Origin: an uncultured Lachnospiraceae bacterium | GTDB lineage: Bacteria; Bacillota; Clostridia; Lachnospirales; Lachnospiraceae | Reading direction: 5' to 3' | NCBI GenBank assembly: GCA_910576535.1 | Contig: CAJTKK010000003.1 | Span: 62,001 to 126,000 of the forward strand | DNA length: 64,000 bases | Shown: one piece after another, positions 44,046 to 52,484 of the stretch | Position numbering within the stretch: the stretch's first letter is position 1 | Layout: each line of letters opens with the position of its first letter | Made by a program: the position numbers and the translations under genes | The notes under the pieces: generated by a model | The model's input: the letters and a program-made list of their open reading frames with translations, nothing else | What the model was told of the DNA's origin: nothing | Database searches by the model: none

Positions 44046-44981
44046 TTATTTTTTTATTCCTCTCCGCAGTCTTTCCTGATAACCCGGTGAGTTTTTAATT
44101 TCCAGTTTATTGTCAAACATCTCATATTCCGCATCGGATACCTTATCCGCCAGATGTTCCTCCACATTGGTCTTGTATACGATGCCTGCCGCCACGGAAG
44201 GGGCAAGCGCCTCGTCTTCTTCATATGACAGGCAAGCCTCTTGTACCCTGCGGCAATAGTCTTCTGCCTCCCCGTCCTCTGCCTGGGGGATCAGCACAAG
44301 AAATACATCCCCGTCAATCCGCCCGATAATGTATTCGCTCTTTGCTTCCCTTTTTACTATGGAAGCTATCAGTTGGATCAGGCTGTCACTCTTTTCCACG
44401 CCAAAATTATCATATACAAACTTCCAGTCATTAATGTTAAGGTTAATGACTGCTACCGGAATAATTTCCGCTTCTTCCAATACCCTCATTCTGTCTTCTA
44501 TGTAATTCTTATTATAAACACCGGTAAGAACATCCTCCGTCTCGCCGCATTTTCTTTGCGAATTCTCTTTTCCCATCTTTGCTTCCAGTTCATCAATATA
44601 GGAAGCTGATTCCCTATGCATATATACTTCATTTCCAAGAGCCGTTAAAATCTTTATGGATTCTCCCATGACCCGTTTTGCAGGCTCCCTTTTTTCTTCC
44701 GGCACTTTGTCGTACCTTACATACATGTGTCCTACCGTACGGTCTGCCACACGGATCTTCTCCCCAGGCTTTCTTTCCACATCCGGCTCAAATCCGGCAA
44801 AATCCCCAATCTCCAAAGCCTTCTCCCCATGACGGTCCGTCAGGAGCAGTTCCATCCCATAGGCATCCGCCAAAGTCTGCAAATACTCTTTCAGCATATC
44901 CAGTGCAAATAAATTCTTTATTGCATAATCCTTAATATTTTCCTTTATTCTCTTCTCAAAAGAGACTTCCTTATAACTCAT
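44046..44981 (-). CDS. Degenerate GGDEF-domain signalling protein
   Basis: Cytoplasmic protein of 311 residues without TM helices. The N-terminal ~125 residues resemble a small sensory (GAF/PAS-like) domain. The C-terminal half is a GGDEF fold: DVLTGVYNKNY opens it, and VINLNINDWKFVYDNFG matches the usual helix. The signature loop reads DGDVF (223-227) instead of GGDEF, losing the catalytic Glu and first Gly. It is therefore probably not an active diguanylate cyclase but a sensor or nucleotide-binding protein. It has its own promoter and terminator. Confidence 0.8.
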   Translation of the reverse strand: MSYKEVSFEKRIKENIKDYAIKNLFALDMLKEYLQTLADAYGMELLLTDRHGEKALEIGDFAGFEPDVERKPGEKIRVADRTVGHMYVRYDKVPEEKREPAKRVMGESIKILTALGNEVYMHRESASYIDELEAKMGKENSQRKCGETEDVLTGVYNKNYIEDRMRVLEEAEIIPVAVINLNINDWKFVYDNFGVEKSDSLIQLIASIVKREAKSEYIIGRIDGDVFLVLIPQAEDGEAEDYCRRVQEACLSYEEDEALAPSVAAGIVYKTNVEEHLADKVSDAEYEMFDNKLEIKNSPGYQERLRRGIKK

Positions 44982-45027
44982 AGCACATTCCTCTCCTGAC
45001 TTTAAGGTTTCCGTTTTTTCTGATAAT

Positions 45028-45056
45028 AGTATACCTTTTTTTGTGTGGTTTGTCTA
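45028..45056 (-). promoter_or_regulatory. Promoter for the GGDEF-like gene
   Basis: On the minus strand TAGACA (45051-45056), 17 bases, TATACT (45028-45033), about 40 bases before the ATG. Confidence 0.83.
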
Positions 45057-45141
45057 TGAATTTTCTTGGTTTTGCCGGTAATTTTGTAACAATTTACGCC
45101 ACCTGCCCGCCTAAGGGATTTCTCTTTTCCTCTCTCTTCTC

Positions 45142-45705
45142 TTACGCATCCGCCGCAAAAGCTGCCCAGCCCCCTTTGATCTGGTAGGTTTCCTGATACC
45201 CGTTTTCATTTCGCACAAATTCCAGTATCCCCCGGCCATCCTTCCCCTCTTCCCCTTCCTCTTTGCTTTCCGGCAGCCTCTGATATTCCCCGCTTTCCAT
45301 AAACTCCTGAAAGGCTTGGCGTAAAGCCTGCAGAATCATATCCCTGTCCGGGTCTTTGTCGCTGATACTGCTTACTGCCGCTGCAAACACATCCTGCGCA
45401 TCCTGCTTAGACCGGCAGCTCTTCAGCCGGCTCTCCAGCTCCTTGCGTGCCATATTAGCCCTAAGAGCCTTCCTGTACAATTCCGGGTTCGTCCGCGCCA
45501 GAAATCTCATTTCATCAGGTGTAAGCCTCTGCCCGGAACGCGCCTTGGCATATACCCTTGATGCATAAGCTTCCTTTGACGCCTCCTGCATCCCTCCTTC
45601 TTTCATGCTCCGTATATATTCCATCAACTGCAGTTCCACCGGAATGCCGGCTTCTTTTTCCATTGCATGCTGCATACTGTTTTTCCCGTTTAAGACAAAA
45701 TTCAT
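45142..45705 (-). CDS. Hypothetical soluble helical protein
   Basis: Unrecognised protein of 187 residues from ATG 45705 (MNFVLNGKNSMQHAM), which has AAGGAG 11 bases and GGGGGG directly upstream. The longer frame to 45834 adds 43 residues without a ribosome site. The sequence is mostly helical and charged, with a segment LTPDEMRFLARTNPELYRK and a C-terminal EEGEEGKDG stretch before a short beta-like end. No signal peptide or TM helix. It follows the coiled-coil gene at 45875 in the same direction and is probably co-transcribed with it. Confidence 0.65.
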   Translation of the reverse strand: MNFVLNGKNSMQHAMEKEAGIPVELQLMEYIRSMKEGGMQEASKEAYASRVYAKARSGQRLTPDEMRFLARTNPELYRKALRANMARKELESRLKSCRSKQDAQDVFAAAVSSISDKDPDRDMILQALRQAFQEFMESGEYQRLPESKEEGEEGKDGRGILEFVRNENGYQETYQIKGGWAAFAADA

Positions 45706-45874
45706 CCCCCCATATCTCCTTCCCATTTCCAATGCCGCTTCATGAAGAACCTGCGGTTCTTTGTTAATTGATATCCTTCTGACGGAAAGCTTCCCCGGCG
45801 CGAAACAGCGCATCCCCAAAAGGCGCGTCCCCAATTGGTTTACGCAGCCGGGAAATCCGGGCGTCTGCTGAATA

Positions 45875-46363
45875 TTAAAATTCCGAACAGATAGCTGCGA
45901 TCTCCGCTGCGCTTAAGCTTTTGCTCAAAGGCGCCTTCTCTATATATACATCCTGTCCCACTGCCCGTTCCAACGATATTTTTTCATTCATCTGCATCAT
46001 TTCATCCTGTCTGGCAAGATATTTCTTTAAGGCCAGTTTTTCCAGCAGCTTTTTCTGTATCCTCTTTTTCCGGATTCTTTCTTCCTGGATCCGTTCCCTT
46101 TCCCTCCGGTTCCTCTCCCGGATGCGTTCCATCTCCTCATCCCATTTGCGCAGCTTTTCTTCCCAGCCGTCTTCTTCCGCACTGCTTTTTTCCTCTAAAC
46201 CGCCCTTTTCCCTTTCTTTCTCATAATTCCTGTTCCCTATATGCTCTTGCTTGCGGTCAATATAGCCGGAAAAAGAAGCCTCCTGATGCCTGCTGTTTTC
46301 TTTCCGGTATTCCTGAGCCGCCTTATGATACTCCCCATTTTTCCCATAATCATGAATATACAT
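45875..46363 (-). CDS. Hypothetical highly charged coiled-coil protein
   Basis: Unrecognised 162-residue protein from ATG 46363 (MYIHDYGKNGEY), with AGGAGAGG just upstream; ATG 46366 is equally possible. It is dominated by Glu/Arg/Lys runs (about 75-120, e.g. RERNRRERERIQEERIRKK), predicting a long single helix or coiled coil. The C-terminus ends SLSAAEIAAICSEF. No membrane segment. It lies between two other unrecognised genes of similar character and after a terminator, so it may start its own small unit, though no clear promoter is seen. Confidence 0.65.
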   Translation of the reverse strand: MYIHDYGKNGEYHKAAQEYRKENSRHQEASFSGYIDRKQEHIGNRNYEKEREKGGLEEKSSAEEDGWEEKLRKWDEEMERIRERNRRERERIQEERIRKKRIQKKLLEKLALKKYLARQDEMMQMNEKISLERAVGQDVYIEKAPLSKSLSAAEIAAICSEF

Positions 46364-46488
46364 CATACCTCTCCTATCATTGCATTTTGCAAAATCCCAA
46401 ACCCGGATGAAAAATGCATCCATCTGCCTGTTGGCAGGCCTCTCTATCAGGGCGGTTTCACGCGATGACACCCTGACCCTATATGGCG

Positions 46489-46530
46489 AAAAAGAACGCA
46501 GATAGTCCGGGACTCCGTCCTATATCTGCG
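46489..46530 (-). terminator. Terminator after the 46612 coiled-coil gene
   Basis: CGCAGATA (46497-46504) and TATCTGCG (46523-46530) form an 8-bp stem. On the minus strand the stem is followed by TTCTTTTT (46489-46496). Confidence 0.8.
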
Positions 46531-46611
46531 CTCTCCTTAGCTTCCTATTGATGAAATGCGGGATTCTCGTTCCGTTTCCCTGTTTTTATGCCGCTTTTAG
46601 CAGATGTATCT

Positions 46612-47574
46612 TTACAATGCGCCATCCACTACAAGACCTTTCATATCTTCTTTCAAAAGCTCCGCTTCTTTCATAATCTTTTTGATTTCATCCTGCAGCT
46701 TCGTCTGTTCCGATGCGCTCTCCTGGATTACTTCTGTCAACTCCTCCTGTTCTTCTTTCTTTTCCTTTGCTTCCTCCAGCTTTTCTTCTTCCTCTTCCTT
46801 CTTCTCTGCCTGTTCTTTTGCCGCCTCCATCACTTTTTCCAGCTCTTCATCCACATGCTTTTTCGCATCCTCCCAGAGCATACCTATTACTGAGTCGGAT
46901 GCCGCCTGCAAAATGGATTCTGCCGCTTCTTTGGCGCTCCGGATGCCTTTCCCGCCCGTTTCTAAGATCGCCTGCTTCGACGACCGGATGCTTCCGGTAT
47001 TCGCTATTTTCTCATTCAGCAGCTTTTCCTCCATAGACGCAATATTTCCAATCACTTTATCATATTCCAAAGCACGCCGCTGGTATTCTGTCGGTTCCCC
47101 CATATCTGCCAGCCGCTGCACTTCTTCTTCGCTTAGTTTCTCAAATTTCCCGTTCTTGAAATGATTGCTCGCTTTCCGGAGCAATTCCAGATCTTTTTCC
47201 TGCTGGCTGTCCGGAGCAATCCCATATTTTTCTTTCAAAGCTTCCTGTTCTTCCATATAGCCTTTTTTCTGCTTTACTAAAACATCAAGCTCTTCGCCTA
47301 TCTCCTCGTTCCTGGCACGCAGCTCATTCATCTGATCTGTAATCTCATTATCCCTCGCAAACTGGTCACGGATAATCTTTGTCGCCTGTTTTCTTGCCTG
47401 CGCCCGTTTCTGTTCAATCAGGCTTGACATCCCGCCTTTCATATTCCCTGCAAAAATAGAACTGTTCTTGATCTGCCCGTCTTTTCCGTCCCCTTTGCCC
47501 ATCCCGTTTGCCGTATGGATCCCCAAACCGGAATTTCCATTGATTCCTGCTAAATTAACCGTTACTGATGCCAT
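46612..47574 (-). CDS. Hypothetical long coiled-coil protein
   Basis: Unrecognised protein of 320 residues. An N-terminal Gly/Asn-rich tract (about 1-45, ASVTVNLAGINGNSGLGIH) is followed by almost continuous helix with heptad-like charge, including a dense Glu/Lys coiled coil at about 245-285 and a short hydrophobic end (MKGLVVDGAL). No signal peptide. The low-complexity flexible N-terminus plus coiled coil recalls secreted or structural proteins exported by non-Sec systems, but no family is claimed. AAGGAGGAG precedes the ATG at 7 bases. Confidence 0.7.
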   Translation of the reverse strand: MASVTVNLAGINGNSGLGIHTANGMGKGDGKDGQIKNSSIFAGNMKGGMSSLIEQKRAQARKQATKIIRDQFARDNEITDQMNELRARNEEIGEELDVLVKQKKGYMEEQEALKEKYGIAPDSQQEKDLELLRKASNHFKNGKFEKLSEEEVQRLADMGEPTEYQRRALEYDKVIGNIASMEEKLLNEKIANTGSIRSSKQAILETGGKGIRSAKEAAESILQAASDSVIGMLWEDAKKHVDEELEKVMEAAKEQAEKKEEEEEKLEEAKEKKEEQEELTEVIQESASEQTKLQDEIKKIMKEAELLKEDMKGLVVDGAL

Positions 47575-47643
47575 GCCATCTCCTCCTTGAAACTTTTGTG
47601 GCGGAACAAATCCTTTTGTTTCCGTAAAATTTATCTGCTGTCT

Positions 47644-47670
47644 ATTATATCGGTATATTTTCCTTTTTTA
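47644..47670 (-). promoter_or_regulatory. Possible promoter of the coiled-coil gene, sigma-28-like -10
   Basis: On the minus strand ACCGATATAAT (47644-47654) offers both a TATAAT and a near match to the sigma-28 -10 (GCCGATAT). A TAAA (47667-47670) lies 12 bases further up, shorter than the usual 14-16 spacer. No sigma-A -35 is seen. Assignment is tentative. Confidence 0.3.
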
Positions 47671-47771
47671 TGAATATCCAAGCTTTATCTTTTACCCCTA
47701 TCCTCCCATTTTCTTATTTTCCGTTCCGGGCCGTTCCTGTTCCCGGCTATTGCCTCTGCCGTCTGCTGCCA

Positions 47772-47791
47772 GGCTGGCCGCAGGGCCAGCC
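47772..47791 (-). repeat. Hairpin after the DUF3298-like lipoprotein gene
   Basis: GGCTGGCC (47772-47779), loop GCAG, GGCCAGCC (47784-47791), perfect 8-bp GC-rich stem 23 bases beyond the stop. No U-tract follows on the minus strand. Confidence 0.5.
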
Positions 47792-47814
47792 CGCCTGTTC
47801 TTCCCCCATCCCCT

Positions 47815-48672
47815 TTACCGCTTATATTCCTCCTTCAGGAAATCCGCCTTTTCATATGGGATCACAAAATCCATCACCCCGGCTACATGAGGGGCTATGG
47901 TATATTCATTGGCAATAATGTGGAACCCGTCCTTTCCCAAATACCATGTATCTTCCGTTAAAATATCCCCAATGCTTTCTTCGTAATCGTCATAAAGCAT
48001 CTCCCGGTATTCTTCCTTCTTTGTCTCCACAAGAAGAAATTCCCTTACCGCAGACTCTGCCGCCTCTTTTTCTTCCGCCACATCCGCAAGTGTCAGCCTC
48101 TCCCCTGTCTCCGCGGAAAAATTCAGCCCCCGGGAATCGGCATTTGGATGCGCCCCTCCCATATACGAATAAAAAACTTCGTTAAAGCTAATGATCTTTT
48201 CATCTGCCCTTTCCGTAATATATTTTATCTCTGCCTCATAACTATACCAATTCTCTTTGCCACGCACCGCGTAATCTTCCTTTGCCCATTCCTGCATTTC
48301 CGCCTCATCCACCGGCGAATTGGAACGGATGTACTCATTGATGGCGGCAGCGGCCTGCTCATTACCGGATATTACTGCAACAGGCCATTCATAGCTGGCC
48401 GTAAGAATCACAGTGCCATCCTCCGCCTTATATTCCTGCCCGGATTCCTCTGTCCCGATAGAAATCCCCCCTGCCGCTTCCTGCTCCGTTTCCTCTTCTT
48501 CATCCTCCGGCGGGATCTCCCCTTTTTCTTCTTCTGCTGCCGGAAGATCCCCTGTCTCCTGTTCCTGCCTTTCTTCCTGCGTTTTCCCTGCAGGCTCCTT
48601 CCCTGCCCCGCACGCTGCAAAACAAAATAAGCCAAGAATCAACGCCAAGGCCATACCAACATTTTTTTTCAT
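47815..48672 (-). CDS. Lipoprotein with DUF4163/DUF3298-like (RsiV-type) domain
   Basis: Exported lipoprotein of 285 residues: signal peptide with lipobox ending at C21 (CFAAC), an acidic Glu-rich linker (about 30-75), then a folded domain. The pattern SYMGGAHPN...G.NFSAETGERLTLAD matches the DUF3298 part of RsiV-like proteins, which bind lysozyme in Bacillus, but no sigma factor is encoded nearby. Function unproven. GAGAGGA precedes the ATG. It follows the GDPD gene by 20 bases and shares its promoter. Confidence 0.82.
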   Translation of the reverse strand: MKKNVGMALALILGLFCFAACGAGKEPAGKTQEERQEQETGDLPAAEEEKGEIPPEDEEEETEQEAAGGISIGTEESGQEYKAEDGTVILTASYEWPVAVISGNEQAAAAINEYIRSNSPVDEAEMQEWAKEDYAVRGKENWYSYEAEIKYITERADEKIISFNEVFYSYMGGAHPNADSRGLNFSAETGERLTLADVAEEKEAAESAVREFLLVETKKEEYREMLYDDYEESIGDILTEDTWYLGKDGFHIIANEYTIAPHVAGVMDFVIPYEKADFLKEEYKR

Positions 48673-48692
48673 AATTTTTATCCTCTCTTTCT

Positions 48693-49523
48693 TTATTTTT
48701 CCGGTATAAAGCTATCGAAAATAAACAAATCAAAATCTTTTCTTCTTGCGTCCAAGTCCTTTTGGCTTTTGATTGTCCACGCTACCGCCAGATTCCGGTA
48801 CACTTTTTTACAGATTTGCCGCGACAACGTCCAATAATATTTATGATTATATGCAATGAAATCCGGTTTCGTCAAAAAGTTTAACAACATATGTTCCAGC
48901 GCAAAATATAAAAGCCCTTTTAGCCCTTCTTCCTGCAGAAAGGCATCGGAAAGCTGCCCCCTCATCACCTCATTCCTGTTTTTCCTATACCATATCAATG
49001 CCAAAGGATTAAAAGACTCTATACAGTATACCCCCTGGTATCCCCTTAATATTCCATCCGCCAGCGGGCATACTGAAATATCCGTCCATTCCACTTTCAG
49101 TTCCACAATTAAAGGAACCTTTCCATTTACCATTGTTAAAACATCTTCCAGTTTCGGGATTTTCTCCCCCGAACGGTATAGAGGGAAATTCTGCAATTCT
49201 TCATAGGTATAATCGCTTACTTTTCCTTCCTGCCCGCAGACTCTTTTTAAAGTAAAATCATGAAAAATAAGCGGAACTCTGTCTTTGGAAAGCTGTACAT
49301 CCAGTTCAATGCCGTAACCGCCATCTACAGCCTTCCGGAACGCTTTCATAGAATTTTCCGGCGCATCGCTCTCATTATCGTGAAGCCCCCTATGTGCATA
49401 CAATATTCCCTGAAAAGGACGCTTATCCGGCTTGTGCATCATCCGCGGCATAATTGCCAGAAAATATAAAACTGCTGCCGCTGCTATTACCGTTAAAAAA
49501 AATGCCGCCATTTCCCGTCTCAT
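48693..49523 (-). CDS. Membrane-anchored glycerophosphodiester phosphodiesterase-family protein
   Basis: GDPD-family hydrolase of 276 residues with an N-terminal TM anchor (about 5-25) and a TIM-barrel domain. The motifs YAHRGLHDN, APENSMKAF, GIELDVQLSKD and PLIFHD hold the catalytic His pair and metal-binding Glu/Asp. It probably acts on glycerophosphodiesters or teichoic-acid-like substrates near the membrane. The start at 49523 lacks a strong site; GGAGGAGGAG lies about 30 bases upstream with a small hairpin (GCTTC/GAAGC) between, and ATG 49511 is an alternative. It is co-transcribed with the lipoprotein gene. Confidence 0.85.
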   Translation of the reverse strand: MRREMAAFFLTVIAAAAVLYFLAIMPRMMHKPDKRPFQGILYAHRGLHDNESDAPENSMKAFRKAVDGGYGIELDVQLSKDRVPLIFHDFTLKRVCGQEGKVSDYTYEELQNFPLYRSGEKIPKLEDVLTMVNGKVPLIVELKVEWTDISVCPLADGILRGYQGVYCIESFNPLALIWYRKNRNEVMRGQLSDAFLQEEGLKGLLYFALEHMLLNFLTKPDFIAYNHKYYWTLSRQICKKVYRNLAVAWTIKSQKDLDARRKDFDLFIFDSFIPEK

Positions 49524-49698
49524 ATCTGCGCTTCATTTGAAGCAAGCACAGACTCCTCCTCCGTACTCTTATATTTTCTCTTTTCTTTTCCTGTCTGTGC
49601 TGTCCCCGGGTTCTCCGTCCCCCAGCCCTGGTTACAGCAGAAATCTATGCGCAAAACCTTTGACTGACAGGAAAAAAACAGAAATTTCAGCTTTCTAT

Positions 49699-49727
49699 AG
49701 TATAGCATCTATTCACCAGCTTCACAA
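49699..49727 (-). promoter_or_regulatory. Promoter for GDPD-lipoprotein operon
   Basis: On the minus strand TTGTGA (49722-49727), 17 bases, TGC then TATACT (49699-49704), an extended -10 like that of scfA. It gives a leader of about 170 bases. The 357-base gap 49524-49880 also holds the ABC-F promoter and a doubtful 30-codon ORF. Confidence 0.7.
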
Positions 49728-49793
49728 GGGGAGAGGCATGAAGCGCATGGGCGCGCTTTATTCCCTGCACGCCAAAAAAATCGTAAGAACCCC

Positions 49794-49821
49794 TTGCAAA
49801 TTCAACAGTTTTCTGTACAAT
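49794..49821 (+). promoter_or_regulatory. Promoter for the ABC-F gene
   Basis: TTGCAA (49794-49799), 16 bases, TACAAT (49816-49821), about 60 bases before the ATG at 49881. A small GACGG/CCGTC hairpin lies in the leader. Confidence 0.65.
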
Positions 49822-49880
49822 AAGGAATGACGGCTAAAACCGTCCTATAAATATAAGAAGAAAAAGAAAGGTTTATTCTA

Positions 49881-51518
49881 ATGATCAGTGCAAATAATGT
49901 AACATTAAGGCTTGGAAAAAAAGCATTATTCGAAGATGTAAATATTAAGTTTACCGAAGGGAACTGTTATGGGCTGATTGGAGCCAACGGCGCCGGCAAA
50001 TCCACATTCCTAAAAATATTATCCGGAAAACTGGAAACTACAAAAGGCGATATCTTCATTACCCCCGGACAGCGCATGTCCATCTTAGAGCAGGATCACT
50101 TCAAATATGACGAATATCCCGTTATGGATGTGGTCATTATGGGAAATGAACGCCTCTATCAGATTATGAAAGAAAAAGAAGACATTTATGCGAAAGAAGA
50201 CTTTACCGATGAGGACGGCATCCGTGCCAGCGAACTGGAAGGGGAATTTGCCGAACTCAACGGATGGGAGGCGGAATCAGACGCCGCCATGCTTTTAAAT
50301 GGCCTTGGCATCGGCACGGAATACCACTCTTCCATCATGAATACTTTGAACGGAAATGAAAAGGTCAAAGTCCTCCTTGCCAAAGCTCTTTTCGGCAACC
50401 CGGACATTCTTCTCCTGGATGAGCCTACTAACCATTTGGACTTAGACGCAATTGCATGGCTGGAAGATTTCCTGATCGACTTTGACAATACTGTTATCGT
50501 CGTATCCCATGACCGTTATTTCCTGAACAAAGTATGCACTCATATTGCCGACATTGATTATGGAAAGATCCAGCTTTATGCCGGCAATTATGACTTTTGG
50601 TATGAATCCAGCCAGCTCCTTATCAAACAGATGAAGGAAGCGAATAAGAAAAAAGAAGAAAAAATTAAAGAATTGCAGGAATTTATTTCCCGTTTCTCCG
50701 CCAATGCCTCTAAATCCAAACAGGCTACCAGCAGGAAACGTGCTCTGGAAAAAATCGAGCTGGAAGAAATCAGACCTTCCAGCAGGAAATACCCTTATGT
50801 GGATTTCCGCCCTGACCGTGAAATCGGCAATGAAGTCCTTACCGTAGAGGGAATTTCCAAGACAATCGACGGTGTAAAGATCCTGGATAATATTTCCTTT
50901 ATTGTCGGCCGCAATGATAAAATTGCTTTTGTAGGAGGCAACGAACTTGCCAAAACCGCGCTCTTCCAAATCCTGATGGACGAAATGGAACCTGACGAGG
51001 GAACCTACAAATGGGGGGTCACCACTTCACAGGCCTATTTCCCAAAAGACAGCACCAAAGAATTTGACAGCGATTATACGATCGTAGACTGGCTCACCGG
51101 ATATTCCCCTGTCAAAGATGTCACTTATGTCCGCGGCTTTTTAGGCCGTATGCTTTTTGCAGGGGAAGACGGCGTTAAAAAAGTAAACATCTTATCCGGC
51201 GGCGAAAAGGTAAGATGCCTTCTCTCCAAAATGATGATCAGCGGGGCTAACTGTTTGATCCTGGACGAACCTACTAATCATCTGGACATGGAATCCATTA
51301 CCGCCCTTAACAACGGTATGATTAAATTCCCTGGCGTGGAGCTTTTTGCCTGCCATGATCATCAGTTCGTACAGACTACTGCGAACCGCATTATGGAAAT
51401 CCTTCCAAACGGGCAGTTAATAGACAAGATTACCACCTACGACGAATACCTTGCCAGCGATGAAATGGCAAGAAAACGTACCGTTTATACCAATAAGAAT
51501 GCAGAAGATGATAATTAA
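49881..51518 (+). CDS. ABC-F family ribosome-associated ATPase (YkpA/YbiT-like)
   Basis: Cytoplasmic protein of 545 residues with two ATP-binding cassettes and no TM helices. Cassette 1 has Walker A GANGAGKST, Walker B DILLLDEPTNHLDLD and a variant signature LNGNEK instead of LSGGQ. Cassette 2 has LSGGEK and LILDEPTNHLDME, but its Walker A region reads GGNELAKTAL, lacking the usual GxGKS glycine. A charged linker with KKKEEK and SKQATSRKRALEKIE joins them. These proteins act at the ribosomal E site in translation control or antibiotic protection; the divergent second site is probably a subfamily trait. It is followed by the PHP gene after 30 bases. Confidence 0.9.
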   Translation: MISANNVTLRLGKKALFEDVNIKFTEGNCYGLIGANGAGKSTFLKILSGKLETTKGDIFITPGQRMSILEQDHFKYDEYPVMDVVIMGNERLYQIMKEKEDIYAKEDFTDEDGIRASELEGEFAELNGWEAESDAAMLLNGLGIGTEYHSSIMNTLNGNEKVKVLLAKALFGNPDILLLDEPTNHLDLDAIAWLEDFLIDFDNTVIVVSHDRYFLNKVCTHIADIDYGKIQLYAGNYDFWYESSQLLIKQMKEANKKKEEKIKELQEFISRFSANASKSKQATSRKRALEKIELEEIRPSSRKYPYVDFRPDREIGNEVLTVEGISKTIDGVKILDNISFIVGRNDKIAFVGGNELAKTALFQILMDEMEPDEGTYKWGVTTSQAYFPKDSTKEFDSDYTIVDWLTGYSPVKDVTYVRGFLGRMLFAGEDGVKKVNILSGGEKVRCLLSKMMISGANCLILDEPTNHLDMESITALNNGMIKFPGVELFACHDHQFVQTTANRIMEILPNGQLIDKITTYDEYLASDEMARKRTVYTNKNAEDDN

Positions 51519-51548
51519 GCCCTGTGATAAAAGGAGGTATGCCGGCAA

Positions 51549-52484
51549 ATGAATATCGTAGATTTACATGTACATTCCAATAAATCTGACGGAAGCCTGA
51601 CGCCTTCCCAGCTTGTTGCGCTTGCTGTGCAAAAAAGGCTTTCAGCCTTCGCCCTTACAGACCACGACACAACCGAAGGGATCCCGGAAGCTATAGAAGC
51701 AGCAAACCAATATAACCAAGAGCTGTCTGCCGGGCATATCCCCCCGCCTGCCCACGGGCAGCCTGCCCTTCCCCTCGAGGTGATCCCCGGCATTGAGTTT
51801 TCCACAGAATACAAAAAAAAGGATATCCATATCCTTGGGCTTTTCATTGATTACGAAGCCCCCTTTTTCAGGCAGAAAATACAGGATTTCGTGGATTCCC
51901 GCACACTGAGAAACCAGAAAATGTGTGCCGGGCTGCAAGAAGCCGGCATGGATATTTCTTACCAGCAGCTACAAGATACCTTTCCAGGTTCCGTCATCAC
52001 CAGAGGGCATTATGCCAAATATCTTTTCAGCCACGGATATGTCAAAAGTATGGCAGAGGCATTTGAACGTTATATCGGCGATCATGCCAAATATTTCGTG
52101 CCAAGGGAAAAAGTCACCCCTTCCCAGGCCGTACAGCTTATCCGCAAAGCCAATGGCATCCCTATTCTCGCTCATCCGCCTCTTTACCGTATGAGCGATG
52201 AAAATTTAGATGCCCTGGTAAAAACATTGGCCGGCGACGGGCTGCTTGGCATAGAGGCCATTTACAGCTCTTATCAGCCATCGGATGAACGCCATATGCG
52301 TTCCTTAGCAAAAAAATACGGTTTATGCATCAGCGGGGGATCCGATTTTCATGGTTCCACCAAACCCGGGCTGGAATTAGCCACCGGCTATGGCAGGCTG
52401 TTTATCCCCGAAGAAGTCCTCACTCATCTCAAAACTGCATTAAGATGGGCAAACCAAAAAGAGAAACCTGGAGAAAAACTATGA
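51549..52484 (+). CDS. PHP-domain phosphoesterase (RNase AM / nucleoside bisphosphate phosphatase-like)
   Basis: PHP-fold metal-dependent phosphoesterase of 311 residues. The start DLHVHSNKSDGSLTP and the motifs LTDHDTTEG, PGIEFSTEY, ILAHPP and SGGSDFHG supply the metal ligands. It resembles E. coli YciV, which trims 5' ends of rRNA and hydrolyses 3',5'-bisphosphonucleosides. AAAGGAGG lies 11 bases upstream. The last four bases overlap the start of the next gene (ATGA), so translation is coupled. Confidence 0.88.
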   Translation: MNIVDLHVHSNKSDGSLTPSQLVALAVQKRLSAFALTDHDTTEGIPEAIEAANQYNQELSAGHIPPPAHGQPALPLEVIPGIEFSTEYKKKDIHILGLFIDYEAPFFRQKIQDFVDSRTLRNQKMCAGLQEAGMDISYQQLQDTFPGSVITRGHYAKYLFSHGYVKSMAEAFERYIGDHAKYFVPREKVTPSQAVQLIRKANGIPILAHPPLYRMSDENLDALVKTLAGDGLLGIEAIYSSYQPSDERHMRSLAKKYGLCISGGSDFHGSTKPGLELATGYGRLFIPEEVLTHLKTALRWANQKEKPGEKL

